Below, in pieces: positions 31,831-44,488 of a stretch of 64,000 bases of DNA. The notes beneath the pieces were generated by a model. That model saw only the letters and a program-made list of their open reading frames with translations, did no database searches and was not told the origin of the DNA. Origin of the DNA: Aureobasidium sp. EXF-3400 (lineage: Eukaryota > Ascomycota > Dothideomycetes > Dothideales > Saccotheciaceae); NCBI GenBank assembly GCA_024195585.1, contig SWBL01000049.1, forward strand, positions 124,001 to 188,000, in the 5' to 3' direction. Within the stretch, counting starts at the first letter, position 1; every line of letters begins with the position of its first letter. Both the position numbers and the translations under genes were made by a program.

Positions 31831-33908
31831 TCAAGCATGTCGTCTGGACAAGGCCAAAGCACGAGCGACTTTTCGCAACCCACTGATCTCTTTCTCCTTT
31901 TCCTTTTCCTTCTCTTTCTTCTTGGCTTCCGTCGTGAGGGCAGTGACTAGTCCAATTTCGCTCTCCACAGCTCCAGCAGCAACAAGTGCATTTGTTTCTT
32001 CCCTCCAGAAGCTATCCCATTTCCCTGGCAACACAGGCTTCGAGTCTGAACGACTGAGTAGACTTCTGCGTCGACTGAGGTTGGGTTGCGATCTCAAGCC
32101 GATAAGGTTGGAAGATTGGGAGCGAGGGAGGCCGGCAGAAGAGATGGAAGTGACTGAAGATCCTGGCGATGAGCCAACGCTGTAGTCGAAAGATTTGCGA
32201 AGACGGTTGCGGACCAGAGGAGGAAGGGGTGCGTTGATGACGGGCGCTGTTGGTCTGACCACAACATCCATTTCTCTTTCTTCAGGGATCTGGATCTTGA
32301 TAAAGGAAGCTCGTTGCAGCGATACAGATTGCTTGGCCAGGGGTACCGTTTTCGGCATTGTAGTATCCACGTATGAGGCACGGAGGAAATAGATCAAAGC
32401 TCTGATGTCGGAGGCTGTGGACATACCACCCAGAGATACACGGACGACGCCTGTAGCTTTTCCGTTCACGATCTCGGTGGGATTGCTGCAGCGATGGCCA
32501 GATGCAAAGGCTGCTTTCATTTGTTCTGGCGACCATTCGAGGTAGGTAGCCATGCCACCTGGGTTGCAGAGCGAGCCGCTGCGGATGTAGATGCCATGGC
32601 CATTGGCCAACTTCTCGACCTCAGTGTACGGTATGAGAGAACCATCAGACTTTATCACGTTGAATGCGATGGTGGCGCCTTGAGTTTTGCTGTCGCCGTA
32701 GACGGAAGAGGGCTCTTTGTACATGCGAATCACGGGCTTGCCGTTTCGGTGTCGTAGATTGTAGAGGTTGTCATGGAGTTGCTTTGATAGCTGTGCTGTG
32801 TGGCGTGAAATGAACTTCATAGGCTCAGGTCCATAAAGGCGTTGATGAACGTTGATGGCGTGGTCCAGAGCAAAAATGGAGTGGAATGGAAGAGTGCCGT
32901 CCTCGAGCGCATCGTGAATGGTAGCAGTCTTCCTCGCATGCCAGGTATCGTTGATGGTCACAACCATATCGACCGTGCCGCCTCCAAAGTACTTGCGCTT
33001 TGTAAGGACATGCGCCGCAGACTTCTGCACTAGTAAAGCTCCAATGTTGGGGAAACCGAAAATCTTGTAGAAGCTGAGGGCCACGAAATCCGGACTTTCT
33101 TGGGTGTTGCTCAGATCCAATTGGGCTGTGCTGGCAAGAGCAGCGGCATCGAGAAGAGTGTAGGTATTTGCTCGTAGAACTTTTTGCTTGATCATACCAG
33201 GCCATGTGAGGGGAAGACGACGACCGGTCATGTTCGATTGGCCAGGATAAGCGAAGAGACCTAATTGGCGAGGCAGAGGACCACCAATCCCACCACACTC
33301 GATCCACTTCTCTACTTCATCATCGTTGGCAAAGCATCGACTCGTGGTTGTAAGCTCGCGGACACCAACGACACTGGTATGCGAATCACGATGATATCCA
33401 TACCACAGTTGCTTGTGTGAGGAGGCAGCGTGATCTGTGAGACACTCGATAGTGAGCTTGATGGCGGCAGTAGCGTTGGCGACAAAGACTAAGTCCCACT
33501 CCTCAGGATCGGCTTTGAAGAAGCGAAGGGCCTTCTCACGAATAGCGTCTATCCGGTGACCAGCAACAGCCGAAGGTGTCGAGTCTGAGTGGGGGTTGCC
33601 GTATAGGTTCGATATTAAGTCTTTTGAGAAGTCCTCGACCATTGACTTGGCATAGAGCTAGGATTGGTTAGATGAGTTGGGAGGAAGGTCATGTGAGGTA
33701 AGCTTACTGTTGATCCTCCATGATCAAGATAGACCTTGCCTGCAAGTTGAGGGTACTCTCTTGCTCTGAAGCTTTCGACCTCCTCGTTCTCAATGTGTTC
33801 TCCAGAACATGATTGAGCAGGTGTCGTGCAATCGGTTTCGTAATCATAATCTTCGTGACCGCTGAAGGACGACATGTCGTCGTCTGACACTGAGGATCTC
33901 CTCGACAT
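31831..33908 (-). CDS. MOCOS-like class V aminotransferase-fold protein without MOSC domain
   Basis: Exons 33708-33908 and 31831-33657 (50-nt intron, GTAAGC donor, CTAAC branch) give 675 residues. An acidic N-terminus precedes GKVYLDHGGSTLYAKS, the start of the NifS-like PLP domain of molybdenum-cofactor sulfurases. The PLP lysine is expected in SFYKIFGFP (Lys near 265) and a possible persulfide cysteine in RSGSLCNPGG (near 431). After about residue 500 comes a Ser/Pro/Arg-rich tail with a KEKEKEKEKE run instead of the MOSC domain found in true MOCOS/HxB. Sulfur transfer from cysteine is plausible but unproved. The C-terminal tail may serve localisation. The gene diverges from the ABC-G gene across 2.9 kb. 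Confidence 0.82.
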
Positions 33909-36846
33909 GATGTCTTATGTGACTTTTAGTACTGGTCCTTGCCCGTTGTACAAGGCTCAAAATAAGATCGCCCGGCAATCTGAATCGTATAACGGTTTCC
34001 TATTTCCTTGAAGAAGGGGGAAGCCACAAGATATGAAATCGTAACCGACTGGCGGTGGTGTGGGTGTTTCGAGAAACGAGAAAGAGCACTAGACTTTTGG
34101 AAGGAGAAGCAACGGTACCGTACCAACCCGAGAAAAAGAGATGAAGGAAGGAAGAGGCAAAGGGTAAAAGAGTAAGGGACAGACGTGACGTATATAGAGA
34201 TGTTTCTGCATGAAGGGAGAATGATTGCTCCCGGGTTCTTGGTGCAGATGGCATGGCTTCCGATCTGCAGCAAAATGATACATTTGCTAGGCCAAAACAC
34301 ATGGTCTCAGTAGCCACTCCACGCAGGTAGCCAGAACCTGAAGGCTGTCAAAGCGGTAGAGACCCGTCAACCTGTCAACGGCCAACTCACAGGCCAAGTC
34401 AAAGCTAAAGGTCATGAATGTTTGACGTATCAACGGCTCGCGTAGTTATTTTGGACGAAAGATGCATCGATCGCCTATCAATCCCTAGGCGATGCTGGGT
34501 ATTCTGAAAGACACAGCGCTTGGTCCTTTGCCGGGGATGCACGTCAACTCTCTCTCGACGAGCTCTTACTTCCAGAATGCAGGCGTATCCTGGGTAGTGG
34601 TAATGCGACAGAGTGTTCAAAGTGGAGCTTGCGAGGCAGTTGCGAGACGGATGATCTGCTGGACGCGCAGCAGGAATCCGCAGGCCGGGTTCAGGTTTCC
34701 AGCCCATGGCAGCACAGACACCGGACCTGCAGGCAGGAGGGGCAGAATCTTCTCGTACGCAATGCTCCCTGACGCTATCACGACTCTGTCAGCCATGATA
34801 GATTGTATGGCACAGAGTTTTTGACTATTCCACAAGCGTTGTGAGGAGCGGGAGCCAGGGACGACGCGGACGGCCCGCGGACAGCAGACGGCTCAAAGCA
34901 TAAAAATCCTCCGCAGGCTTCACGTCAGGTCGTGTCTTCACCCACTCGGCATACGCTGTCGAGCCGTGCAATGCACCGTGTGGTTGAAGGGCAGTAGCTA
35001 TCCGACTAGGTCAGGTGTTCACCGTGTAACTGCAAAGTATTGGCCTCCACGTAGCCATCGTGTCTCGGCGCTCCATTGCGGGGCAAGCTGGACAAGAGAA
35101 TGAGAGGCTGGCAAGACTCGATTGTTTCACGACAGCGTTACGACGGTACCCGTTTTTTGCTCGCTTGAAGGATGCCGGCCGGTGCCACAACTTTCCGAGC
35201 ACCTCATCCCATCAATCGATGAGGCTTTCATACGAAGTCCCGGTCCCAGCAGCGCTTTGTCCTAGGCCGTGACATGGAGCTCATCACCCCCAGATCCCAA
35301 TCGTACCGCCATGCTGGCGCATCCTGATACAGACGCCCGAACGCCCTTCTTTAAACGTTCCAGCAGCCATCTGTCGTCCTGGCTGAAGCCACGAAACGAC
35401 ACCTAAACGACTTCCTGGCTCCCCGCAAGTGCCGGCCATCTCGTATAAACCATCTTGGACCATCGCTATGACCGCCAATCTCTCGCGAGATAGGGTTCGA
35501 AGAGGTGGCTTCCAGACGATGGGAGGGGTGAGTGCTGAACGCGCGCGCGTCGCTGGCAAAAAGGATAGCCGCAGTCTGTGCAAAAGCGCTTGACCAGTCA
35601 GTTCCGGCCAGCAGCATTTTACACACTGCAGGCATCCGACCTAAGGACAGAGTCCGTCAATTGTTAGACGAGCAATAACGGCGTCTAGTGATCAATAGGT
35701 GGAGATATCAGGGTTTACAAAGGAGAAGGCACGAGCAACCACCCGGGAGCGAGGTGCGAGTGGACCGCTCACTCGTGGCCAACGATAGCAGCCCTCGTGC
35801 GCCGATATCAGCGGTTTTCTCGTTCGAAAACGCTCAGGCGATGACGACCTATCGTCTAGAGATTCGTCTTGTTTCAAAAACCTTGCCCTTGTCAAGGATA
35901 AAAGAGACAGATGTGATCCTCGACGGAAGCGGACCGCTGACAGATTGATCGTCCAAGATCCGATGCGTGTTCACGTCCTGCAGTTCATGTGAAATCAAAC
36001 CGAACACTGACCAGATTCTCAAGATTTTCCGCTATCAAGAGGCTCAAAACAGATTCCAAATGATTGGTTATATTGCTCTCGATGGAGATTTATTAAGTTG
36101 CGATGCTTTCGCCATCTCGAAGCACGTCACCTCGGCCCGCCCGTATCGATAGATTGGCTGGAGACATCGCGTAGTACGGGGAAGCTAAGTCTAGGTGCAT
36201 TAGCCTCCTGTCTACACCTGCAGGGGCACACTGCAACGTCCTGTTCTCCTCAAGCCAGAAAATATCTGATACATCCGACTTCATGCACTCACATCAATCG
36301 CGTGGTGACCGGGCTTTTGGGATGCGTCTGAAATTGCCTTCAGCCATCAAGGATCGACTATGAGAAGGTAAGCTAGGAGCCGGCGCCAGCATGTGATTCG
36401 ACAGCCACCTTTCCTTGGTCTCTGGTCTTTGAGTCCACGACTCTCGCGTGCATGCTGTTTGCCTCTCCATTTCCTTGTGCAGTCATAGCGGCTGTCTGTG
36501 TTTGCTCGTATCCTGCAGCCAGCCTTCACGTACTCAACAAGCGAGATAGGAATGGCTGCCCATCCTACAGTGCTCTCCCATTTGTAGACTGCCAGGCCCA
36601 GTCTTTCCTCTCGTTCATATCTGAGACTTCATACATTCCTTTTCTTCCGACCACTGCTGCTCTTTTCAATATTGTCACCAATCAAGAAGAAAGTAAAATA
36701 CACGTTCGTCGTACTTGGGAATCACCTTTGCTCAGCCTTACGACACTTTTCCGTTTGCTCGCCGTCGTGGTCATTGCTTGGCTGTACCCACGGTGATCGT
36801 TCAAATTTCATATAATCCATCCACGTACCCTCGACACGCAACTCTC
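33909..36846. promoter_or_regulatory. 2.9-kb divergent intergenic region
   Basis: The left end is the promoter of the MOCOS-like gene. The right end, about 36450-36846, is pyrimidine-rich and likely the promoter and leader of the ABC-G gene, with several upstream ATGs. Open frames between are short, on all frames, and lack recognisable domains. I found no repeats or RNA genes. It is the longest promoter-type gap in the window. Confidence 0.4.
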
Positions 36847-38862
36847 ATGTACGCATCGAGGTCCACGACCATGTCGGACGTCGAGAAGATTATGGGCGAT
36901 TACGCCCAGCTCACCAACCACAACATTCGCAGCTTTCTCTGGAGAGGAGTTTCTGTCTCAGTAAAGGATCGTCAGACTCACGAAGACAAACCTATCCTCA
37001 ACAATGTCAGCGGTATCGTCTACGCTGGAGAGCTGATGGCCGTCATGGGTCCTTCGTGCGTAATCTTCCACCTTCTTGCACTCTCTCCTCAATGCTGACC
37101 CCTCTCGCAGTGGTTCTGGAAAGTCTACTCTTCTCAACGTGCTTGCCAACCGCGTGCCTGCTAAGGGTGCTCGTGCTCAGTCAGATGTCTTCCTCAACGG
37201 CCGCCCAGCTGAGGCCGAAACGATGCGCAAGATCAGTTGCTACGTCGAACAAGAAGACGCCCTCGTCGGCTCACTAACCGTCAGAGAGACTTTGCTCTTT
37301 GCTGCTCGTCTCTCATTGCCCAAGAGCATCAGCGCCAACGAGCGTATCGCCAGAGTCGAGGCACTCATCAACTCCTTCGGTCTCAACGGTCAGGCTAACA
37401 CATTGGTTGGTACACCTATCAGAAAGGGTATCTCTGGTGGTCAGAAGCGTCGTGTCAGCGTTGCCAATCAGCTTATCACCAGCCCCAAGATCTTGTTCCT
37501 TGATGAGCCCACTTCCGGTCTGGACTCGGCAGCCGCCTTCGAGGTCATCGCATTCGTCAAGGAAGTGGCTAAGAAACACAACGTAAGTCCTGACCACTTT
37601 CATGTATGCTCGTTCAGCAGATACTAACACAAACACAGTTGATGGTCATCTCAAGCATCCATCAGCCTTCTACCTCGACATTCGCAATGTTCGACAAGCT
37701 TCTCCTTCTCTCTCACGGCAACACAGCATACAGTGGACCAGTTAAGGACGTCCAATCTTTCTTTGACTCGTGTGGCTTCCCCATCCCTCTCTACATGAAC
37801 CCCGCCGAATTTATCATCGACTTTGTCAACACCGACTTTGCTCATAACAGGAGCGAACTCGTCAACCAACTCGAGATGGTCACCGGCACATGGCAACGCT
37901 CTGGTCTTCACGCAGAGAAGATCAACACCATCAACCGCGAGATCTTGCATGGTGACCCTTCGCCCCAGGAAACCAACGACAATGAGCAGATTGGCGCTCA
38001 CTGGTTCGCCATCGTGATTGCGCTTATTCATCGCAACTTCATCAAGTCTTACCGTGACATCATCGCCTACGGCATTCGTATCGCCATGTACATGGGTCTG
38101 GCTGTCATGATGGGAACCGTTTGGCTGCGTCTCGATGCTTCCCAAGACAACCTTCAAGCCTTCACCAACGCCATCTTCTTCGGAGGTGCCTTCATGTCCT
38201 TCATGGCCGTCGCTTACATCCCTGCCTACCTCGAGGACCGCGCCATTTTCATGAAGGAACGTGCCAACGGTCTCTACGGACCCACGTCTTTCCTTGTTAG
38301 CAACTTCTTGACTGGTCTCCCGTATCTCTTCATCATCACTCTGCTCTTTAGTGTTGTGGTATACTGGCTCAGCAACTTCCGCGGCACGGCTGGCGGCTTC
38401 TGGATGTGGGTCTTATGGCTCTTCCTCGATTTAGTTGCTGCCGAGTCCCTTGTCGTCTTCATCACCAGCGTCATGCCCATCTTTGTCGTCGCTCTTGCCG
38501 CTACTGCCTTTGCCAACGGCCTCTGGATGTGCACTATGGGTTTCATGGTGCGCCCTGCTGACTTGAACCCCTTCTGGCGCTACGTGTTCCACTACATCGA
38601 TTACCAGAGCTATGTCTTTGAGGGCATGATGGTCAATGAGTTTGCGTACAGAAACTACTCTTGCCCTACTGATGCTAATGGCAACTTTGCTTGTGCTTAC
38701 AAGTCGCCTCTCAATGAACAAGGCTTGATCCCTGGTACTGCTTTGTTGGATACTTATGGCTACAAGGCTGGCAAGACTGGCGAGTACATTGGTATCTTGA
38801 TTGCTATCATTGTGGTTTACAGAGCTCTCGGCTGGTTCGTGTTGTACGTTCGCCGCACTTGA
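36847..38862 (+). CDS. Half-size ABC-G (WBC-type) transporter
   Basis: Exons 36847-37055, 37111-37582 and 37639-38862 give 634 residues in NBD-TMD order, the length of a half transporter that must dimerise. The first intron splits the Walker A motif GPSGSGKST. The signature ISGGQKRRVSVA, Walker B ILFLDEPTSGLDSA and the H-loop region SSIHQPSTSTF are intact. Six hydrophobic helices follow, with LPYLFIITLLF and an extracellular loop holding NYSCPTDANGNFACAY, where paired Cys may form a disulfide. A second ATG at 36871 (MSDVEK) is an alternative start. Fungal ABC-G half transporters are implicated in lipid or metabolite export; the substrate is not readable. Codon use is strongly C-biased, suggesting good expression. 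Confidence 0.92.
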
Positions 38863-41104
38863 GGTTGTTTCCTCTCACTTCCCACAATCAGCAAAGAGCG
38901 CTCGCTTGCTGGTTTCTTCACGACTCTCTTTCTTGTGCCTGTTGATTTTTTTCTTTTGTCTTCTCGCATTGGCGTAAACCCGGACAGGTTTCTTTGCCGG
39001 CGCATGGTCCCTATTACCCCTTATGTTGTATTCGTCCGATGGTTTTTTCGGTGTTAGACTGTCTTTCTTTTTTTTTTCCTTCTTCTCACCCTCAGTAATG
39101 ATGCAATGCATAACACAACAACACAAAGGCACCACAGACTAGTTGTTTTTCTGAACATACATAAAAATTCGAATAAACTACCCCTCTCTACAAAATGTTT
39201 CTGCAAGAGATTCCTCATCTGCACTTTCCGGCTTCCCTCTGCACATACAACGCAGTATCACAAAAACAAAGACATACTTTCTGCAATCACGCCCAAATCC
39301 AACAAGCATATCCCAGTCTCCAGTCTCTGCATCCCAGCAGACGCAGCAAAGACAAGCTGAAGCAAGGTACCGGCTGAAAAGTACAAACAGCAAAGTAACA
39401 TCTGTACCTGAAAAGCCGAATCCTACGACTTTCAACTTTTCTTTCCTCAACGTGTGTAACGTGTGACATATGCAGCCACCCTTGAATGCATAAACGCCTG
39501 CTATGCAGATGGCTGGCTGGTGAAGGAAGGTGGCACAAGGGGAATTGCGTGGGGCGCATGCAGTGTGCATATCAATCACTGCTTGGCTTTTTCAGCCATT
39601 TACTTTTGTGATAAAATATTGATGAGAAGAGGAGATTGGGACTTCGATGGTTGATGGCGTTGGAGGATATTACTTGGGTGGATATCTATATATCTTTCGT
39701 CTTGCATTTTCGTCGTGCTTTACGTCTTCTTACATCAGAATGTGGTGGCGATGGAAGTTGCAAATATGCAGAAAGATGCATATATCCCTTCTTCTTCTTC
39801 TTCATCATTGCTGTCGTACTCTTCTAGATAGCAGAGTCTGTTGTGACCCGTTCTTCTTGCTGTCCTGTGTTTTGCAGACGAATCTGTTGCTTCCCTTTTC
39901 TTGTGTCCTGTCAGAGTTTGTCTCTTCCCTTTCCTGATATTTTGTTTAACTGTCTCTACAGCTATGAGAATCACTTGATAAGGTAATTTGTGTTACTGCA
40001 CAACGAATGCGACATTTCCAACAAAGTGCTTGAGGATTTTCTGGTTGATGAGTTTTTGACCTGCAATCTGCCAGCCACATCCATAGTTCGAAATCTCTTC
40101 TCAGTGGAGATGGAGAAAGCACTGCGGAAAGCGTGTACCCGTCAATGCTCATAGATGGGGCGCCGCAGTCAGCGATTACCCTCACCTCATCTATCTGCCG
40201 ATGAGGGGATCTGCAGAACCAGATTATCTGCTGCAGAATGGTAAAATCTTTCTCGTGTTGCTGCTGCATATACATTGCTGCACAATCAGATCTTAGATAC
40301 CTCGATGTAATCCTCAACTATGCGGGAAGATGTTTGAGTTGTGATGTACAGAAAAGGAATAAAGGGGGGGAAAATGATAAATATTTCAAGCTGCTGGTAG
40401 CACCCTGGTCTCAGGTCTCTCATATCTGAACCACCAACAGGGTCTACTCGGCAATCACATGATAGTCATTGCTTGCATTCTCTCACATTTAAGATACTGG
40501 CAACATACAAAACACAACAACACTGGTAGTTGTTCACGTAAAAAAAAATGCTTCGGTTCTTGAAATGCCAAGAACAATGAACGTAGGTGTGAATGAATGC
40601 TCACGTTTCCCAGGTTCGCCTTCTATAATGTTCTGTTTATCCTTCTCATGCTGCTCGGAAACACTCTCAAGATGCTATACACGAACGCAAGTTCGACAAC
40701 TCTGCTATCGTAAGAACGACCCAGACCCTCGTGTGCGAACGAATTCTGTCAACAGTCATCTCAAACACCATAACCATAGCCACCAAGATCGCGCTCTTTT
40801 CGTTTCAGCTTCAACTGTATAAAAGTCAGTAAGGTCTGGGCATGATATTGGACGAGGGGAAGGAAAGTTGAGATGCTCGCGGACGTGATACGCAGGAAAA
40901 GGTGTGATACTCACGAACCCGATCCTGCCTCAACGTCGTAGTCTTGCTTCGCATCCGTCAAGATGAGCATAAGCAGACCCAATGCACACTTTAAAAGCGC
41001 CCATTGTCACGGCTTCACACCAAAACGCAAGACGTCACCCTCAATGCTTCTTTTCCTCGATAGTATTCGGCGCAATCGAAAGGGATTGATGCAGCCGCAC
41101 GAAT
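38863..41104. other. Convergent intergenic region, no gene seen
   Basis: The gap of 2.2 kb lies between ABC-G and the phosphatase gene. A long T-rich tract at 39060-39090 follows the ABC-G stop and fits a 3' untranslated region. Frames up to 133 codons (39178-39579, minus) are Cys-rich but lack homology signs. Nothing else can be supported. Confidence 0.4.
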
Positions 41105-42121
41105 TTATACCTTTGCTTGGATTCCGGTGGCCTTCTGATAAGCCTTCTCTTCTTCGGCCTTTTGCTTCGCCTCGATGCGCTGTAAATTTATCGTTTCTGC
41201 CTTGCTGAGGGGCTTGTCGTTTCCCATACGGTGAGCACGACTTTGTTGTGTTTCGATGAGAACGGGTCTACCGCTCTTAGGGTTTGAGCCAAAAGTATAC
41301 GAACGATACTCGGTGTTCAGCCATCCAGTACCTGGGATTTTGTGAGAATGTGGATGATGATGAATTCTATGTTCGCGGTGTGATGAGGAAGAAGGGAGCT
41401 TTTGCTTATCATGACTGTGGTGGTGGTGATGACGATGATGGTGATGTTGATGTGACGATGGAGAATCAAATCTACTCTCTGATTGAGATCGGACTCGGCC
41501 CAAAGTAACAACAACAGGAGGAGGGGATGCATCAGACCGTCGACGATGACGGTGACGACGAGGGGGGATATTACCGGAACCGTTTGAGCTCTTTTCCATC
41601 CAGTCTTCGGTGAAGTAATGCAGAAAGCCACCGTGGGTGACGACAACAATCTCCTTTTCCGGACGGTTGTATAGCCATTCTCTGGCGATTCTCGCACGAT
41701 CGTCGACAGCTGAAGCAGTGGCAGACCACTTGCCGAGCTTGCTGTTCCAAGCTTTGGCTGGAGGAGTGTACATGTAGCTCAAGTCGACGGGTTGGTTTCT
41801 GAACTCTGCCTCGAGGTCTGCAACATTACTTCCAGTATCACAAGGCAGGTCCGATGTTTCTTGGAGTTCCGGTAGAGCAAAAACCTTGAGATGTTTGTCC
41901 TTGATGGCTGGAGCGAAAGAGTAGAGGGCAGTGTACACGGTGCGTTTCATAGGCGAGGCTACGACAGCATCCACACGGTCCATGGAGGGAAAGGTTTTCG
42001 CAAGGGTTCTGCATTGCTCCTCGCCCAATGGTGTAAGCATAGGGTCGTGCATGGCATGGTTGGCGACGCTGGTGTTGTGGAAGCCTTGAGCATGACGCAC
42101 GCAATGGATGACGGGAGGCAT
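41105..42121 (-). CDS. Histidine phosphatase (phosphoglycerate-mutase-like) with His-rich insert
   Basis: A single exon of 338 residues. The phosphohistidine motif is HCVRHAQG near residues 6-13; LTPLGEEQCRTLA and ASPMKRTVYTAL follow, and the second catalytic His is in VVVTHGGFLHYF. These place it in branch 1 of the histidine phosphatase superfamily, near small fungal PGM-like phosphatases. Between about 190 and 260 an insertion is rich in Arg, Ser and His, with a run HQHHHHRHHHHHSH (about 41404-41460) that could bind metal ions. The C-terminus is basic and helical (EAKQKAEEEKAYQK). The substrate is unknown; broad phosphatase activity is more likely than glycolytic mutase. Confidence 0.87.
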   Translation of the reverse strand: MPPVIHCVRHAQGFHNTSVANHAMHDPMLTPLGEEQCRTLAKTFPSMDRVDAVVASPMKRTVYTALYSFAPAIKDKHLKVFALPELQETSDLPCDTGSNVADLEAEFRNQPVDLSYMYTPPAKAWNSKLGKWSATASAVDDRARIAREWLYNRPEKEIVVVTHGGFLHYFTEDWMEKSSNGSGNIPPRRHRHRRRSDASPPPVVVTLGRVRSQSESRFDSPSSHQHHHHRHHHHHSHDKQKLPSSSSHREHRIHHHPHSHKIPGTGWLNTEYRSYTFGSNPKSGRPVLIETQQSRAHRMGNDKPLSKAETINLQRIEAKQKAEEEKAYQKATGIQAKV

Positions 42122-42794
42122 CTTGCTTGTCGGTTGTTGGTGTTTCGTGGCAGTCGCTAGGTATAGAAGGAATATAGAGATAGAGAGGTAGGCCTGAGTT
42201 TAGGAGCTGTTGATGGATGGTCACAAAGGGAAAAGCGTGAGATGATGAAAGCGGCTACAAGGGAACAAAGCTATCTCTGCCATGGCCAAGGCGCAAACAT
42301 GGCTTTGTTTGACTGTTGCGGAAAGAGCGAGTCGAATAGGAATGATACGCTTAACTTGTTTGTCACTGGCATAAGAAATGCTTTGCTTGGGTGGCAGGAA
42401 CGAGAAAACGTCACATTCTTGTCGATCAGCATTGGCACAGTGACATGGCTTCTTCTGACCGCATTTCTAAACAATTTACTTATAGGTACCATCCTGCGTT
42501 TACTGATTGCCATTAATTTACTCTCTACGTGCAATAGAAATTCTCTTCGTATTCGAGCGTGACGTTGTCTTTCTTTCATAGTTTGCACCCCTAAATGACT
42601 CGTGTCTACCGTTGTGCCTTTTCTCAATGAAGCTCGGTATGCACGGGAACACCAGTCCCGAATCATCCGAATATCTTCATAAACCACCTTCCATAATGCA
42701 TATCTGACTGACCAGATGGTCCCCTCATCCTTGACTCCGTTTTCCCAACGCCGTCGCTAAATCAAAAGCCGTCGCCGCGCAATACCCTCCACTC
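42122..42794. other. Intergenic region between two minus-strand genes
   Basis: About 670 bp that hold the phosphatase promoter and the 3' end of SNF12. No coding or repetitive signal was seen. Confidence 0.45.
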
Positions 42795-44302
42795 CTAGTG
42801 GTTCTTTTGCCTTGCCAACCAGAGTCCCACGGCTTCACGGGCTAGATCCGTTCCCCATGCACCATCCTTGCCGCCTCTACGGAACTCTTCACCAGCATAA
42901 CCTTCATCACCACCGCCTCTGCCAGCCTCCGCAAGTATGATTTCGAGATCACGTTGTTGACTAGAGGTCCAGCGCTTGACGAATGTGGCAGGGTCTTGGG
43001 AGAGTGAAAGTAAGAACTTGCGCTTGGAGTTGAGATGGCGGGCCTTTTCAAGCAGAAGGGCGGTATCGTCATTGACCTGGGTTATTTTCTTGAGGTTGGC
43101 CATGTGTCTGGGTGATGAGATGATGGCTTGCATGAGGCGCTTTGTGGTGCTGGGGACCTTGACTCTGATATCCCAGATCATGTACTTGGACGGCGGTACG
43201 GATTCATCTTCGGGAGCGATGTAATCCTTATCGATACGGATCGTGTAGGGAAGCTTGATAGGGTCGAGTGGAGAGAGGTGCGGCAGAATGAGCTCGGGGA
43301 GGTTGGGGAAGAACAGAGTCTCGTGACGGAACAGTTGCTTGAGGGTTTCATCGCAGGTGACGCGACGCTCATCTTCAGGATCGGTCAACTTGAACAGACG
43401 AGCGTAGTCCCAGATGCCTTGGACGACGTCGGCGCGTGTGGCTGTGTCCATGTCGAGGATCCAAGCGAGAGGCGGGCTCAACTTGAAACGTTCGGGCTGC
43501 TCATCAAGGTAGAGGTTGATTGTGACCTGAAGCTCTTCATCGCTCTTGCGACCGAAGGCGATGCAGTCGACATCAGGCTCGCCCTCCTTTTTCATCCACT
43601 CAATCTTGTTGAAGTCGTTCGATTGCAATGCAGCGGGGCGGTTGAAGTCGACAGTAACGCGTTTGAAGAAATGCGACATCTTGATGGGGGCCATGGGTGG
43701 CAGGGTCGACTTGAGCTCCGAGTCCTCGAGGATATCATCTGAGCCCTCGAGCAGCTTGCCTTCAATCTTGACGCGGTACCGAGCTTGGTTATTGTCGGCA
43801 AAGTCGAAGGTACCGTCGTCGTTGAAGCCAGCATTGCCATCGTCGTTGGCCATCTGCCAGGGCTGCCCCTCGGCCGTGTTGCTAATGAACAAGCGCAGCA
43901 CTCCCTCAGACGGCATTTGACCGGATGTGCCTTCCAAGATGTCCAAGCGCTTCTTTGTCATGATAGCATCCAATCTCTTTTCCTGGTCGCGGAGCTTGCG
44001 GTATAGGACAGCAGCATCGGTAATGGTGGCTTCGGCGAGGTCATCGTCGATGTCGAGGTCTGTAGGCTTGCGAGCCTGTCTTCTGGCGGCTTCGCGACGG
44101 CGAGCTTCCTCTTGCTGTTGTTGCTGTGCTTGGGCGGCTTGTGAGACTGCTGGCGCGTGTGCCTGGTGGCCTGCTGCGTACATGGGACCTAGCAGCAGTT
44201 AGTTGAACGTCGTGATGCGACATGTGTTTTCTCCAGCTTACCAGGTCCAGTGGGACGGCGCATCTGGCCCGGAGCTGCAAATCCTCGCGATGATGGCTGC
44301 AT
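42795..44302 (-). CDS. SNF12: SWI/SNF subunit Snf12 / BAF60 (SWIB domain)
   Basis: Exons 44242-44302 and 42795-44188 (53-nt intron, GTAAGC donor, CTGCTAG acceptor) give 484 residues starting MQPSSRGFAAPGQ. A Gln/Ala/Arg-rich segment (QAAQAQQQQQEEARRREAARR) precedes a conserved DLDIDDDLAEATI block. The SWIB/MDM2 fold lies at about 254-332 (RFKLSPPLAWILD, then VVQGIWDYARLFKL and the cofactor-like FFPNLPELILPHLSPLDPIKLPYTI). The domain order fits BAF60/Snf12/Ssr3, shared by SWI/SNF and, in some fungi, RSC. It would act in nuclear chromatin remodelling. Only 186 bp separate its start from the likely start of the divergent amidohydrolase. Confidence 0.93.
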
Positions 44303-44488
44303 CTTTGATTTGTGTGAATGCGACAAGTGTTGACACGCGCAATTGATCTTCTGGCACGACGCGACTCGGATGCGGATGCGGATGCTTCTGCCAGACCCTC
44401 CACGCACTCTCGGTCCACTCAAACGCCGACCTTGTTTTGCCGAGCTTCTTCCATATCTGGGGAAGGTATCCTACTCGTCACTGACGTT

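Noticed and set aside
31831..33908. HxB (full molybdenum cofactor sulfurase)
   Set aside because: The MOSC domain is absent and the tail is low complexity.
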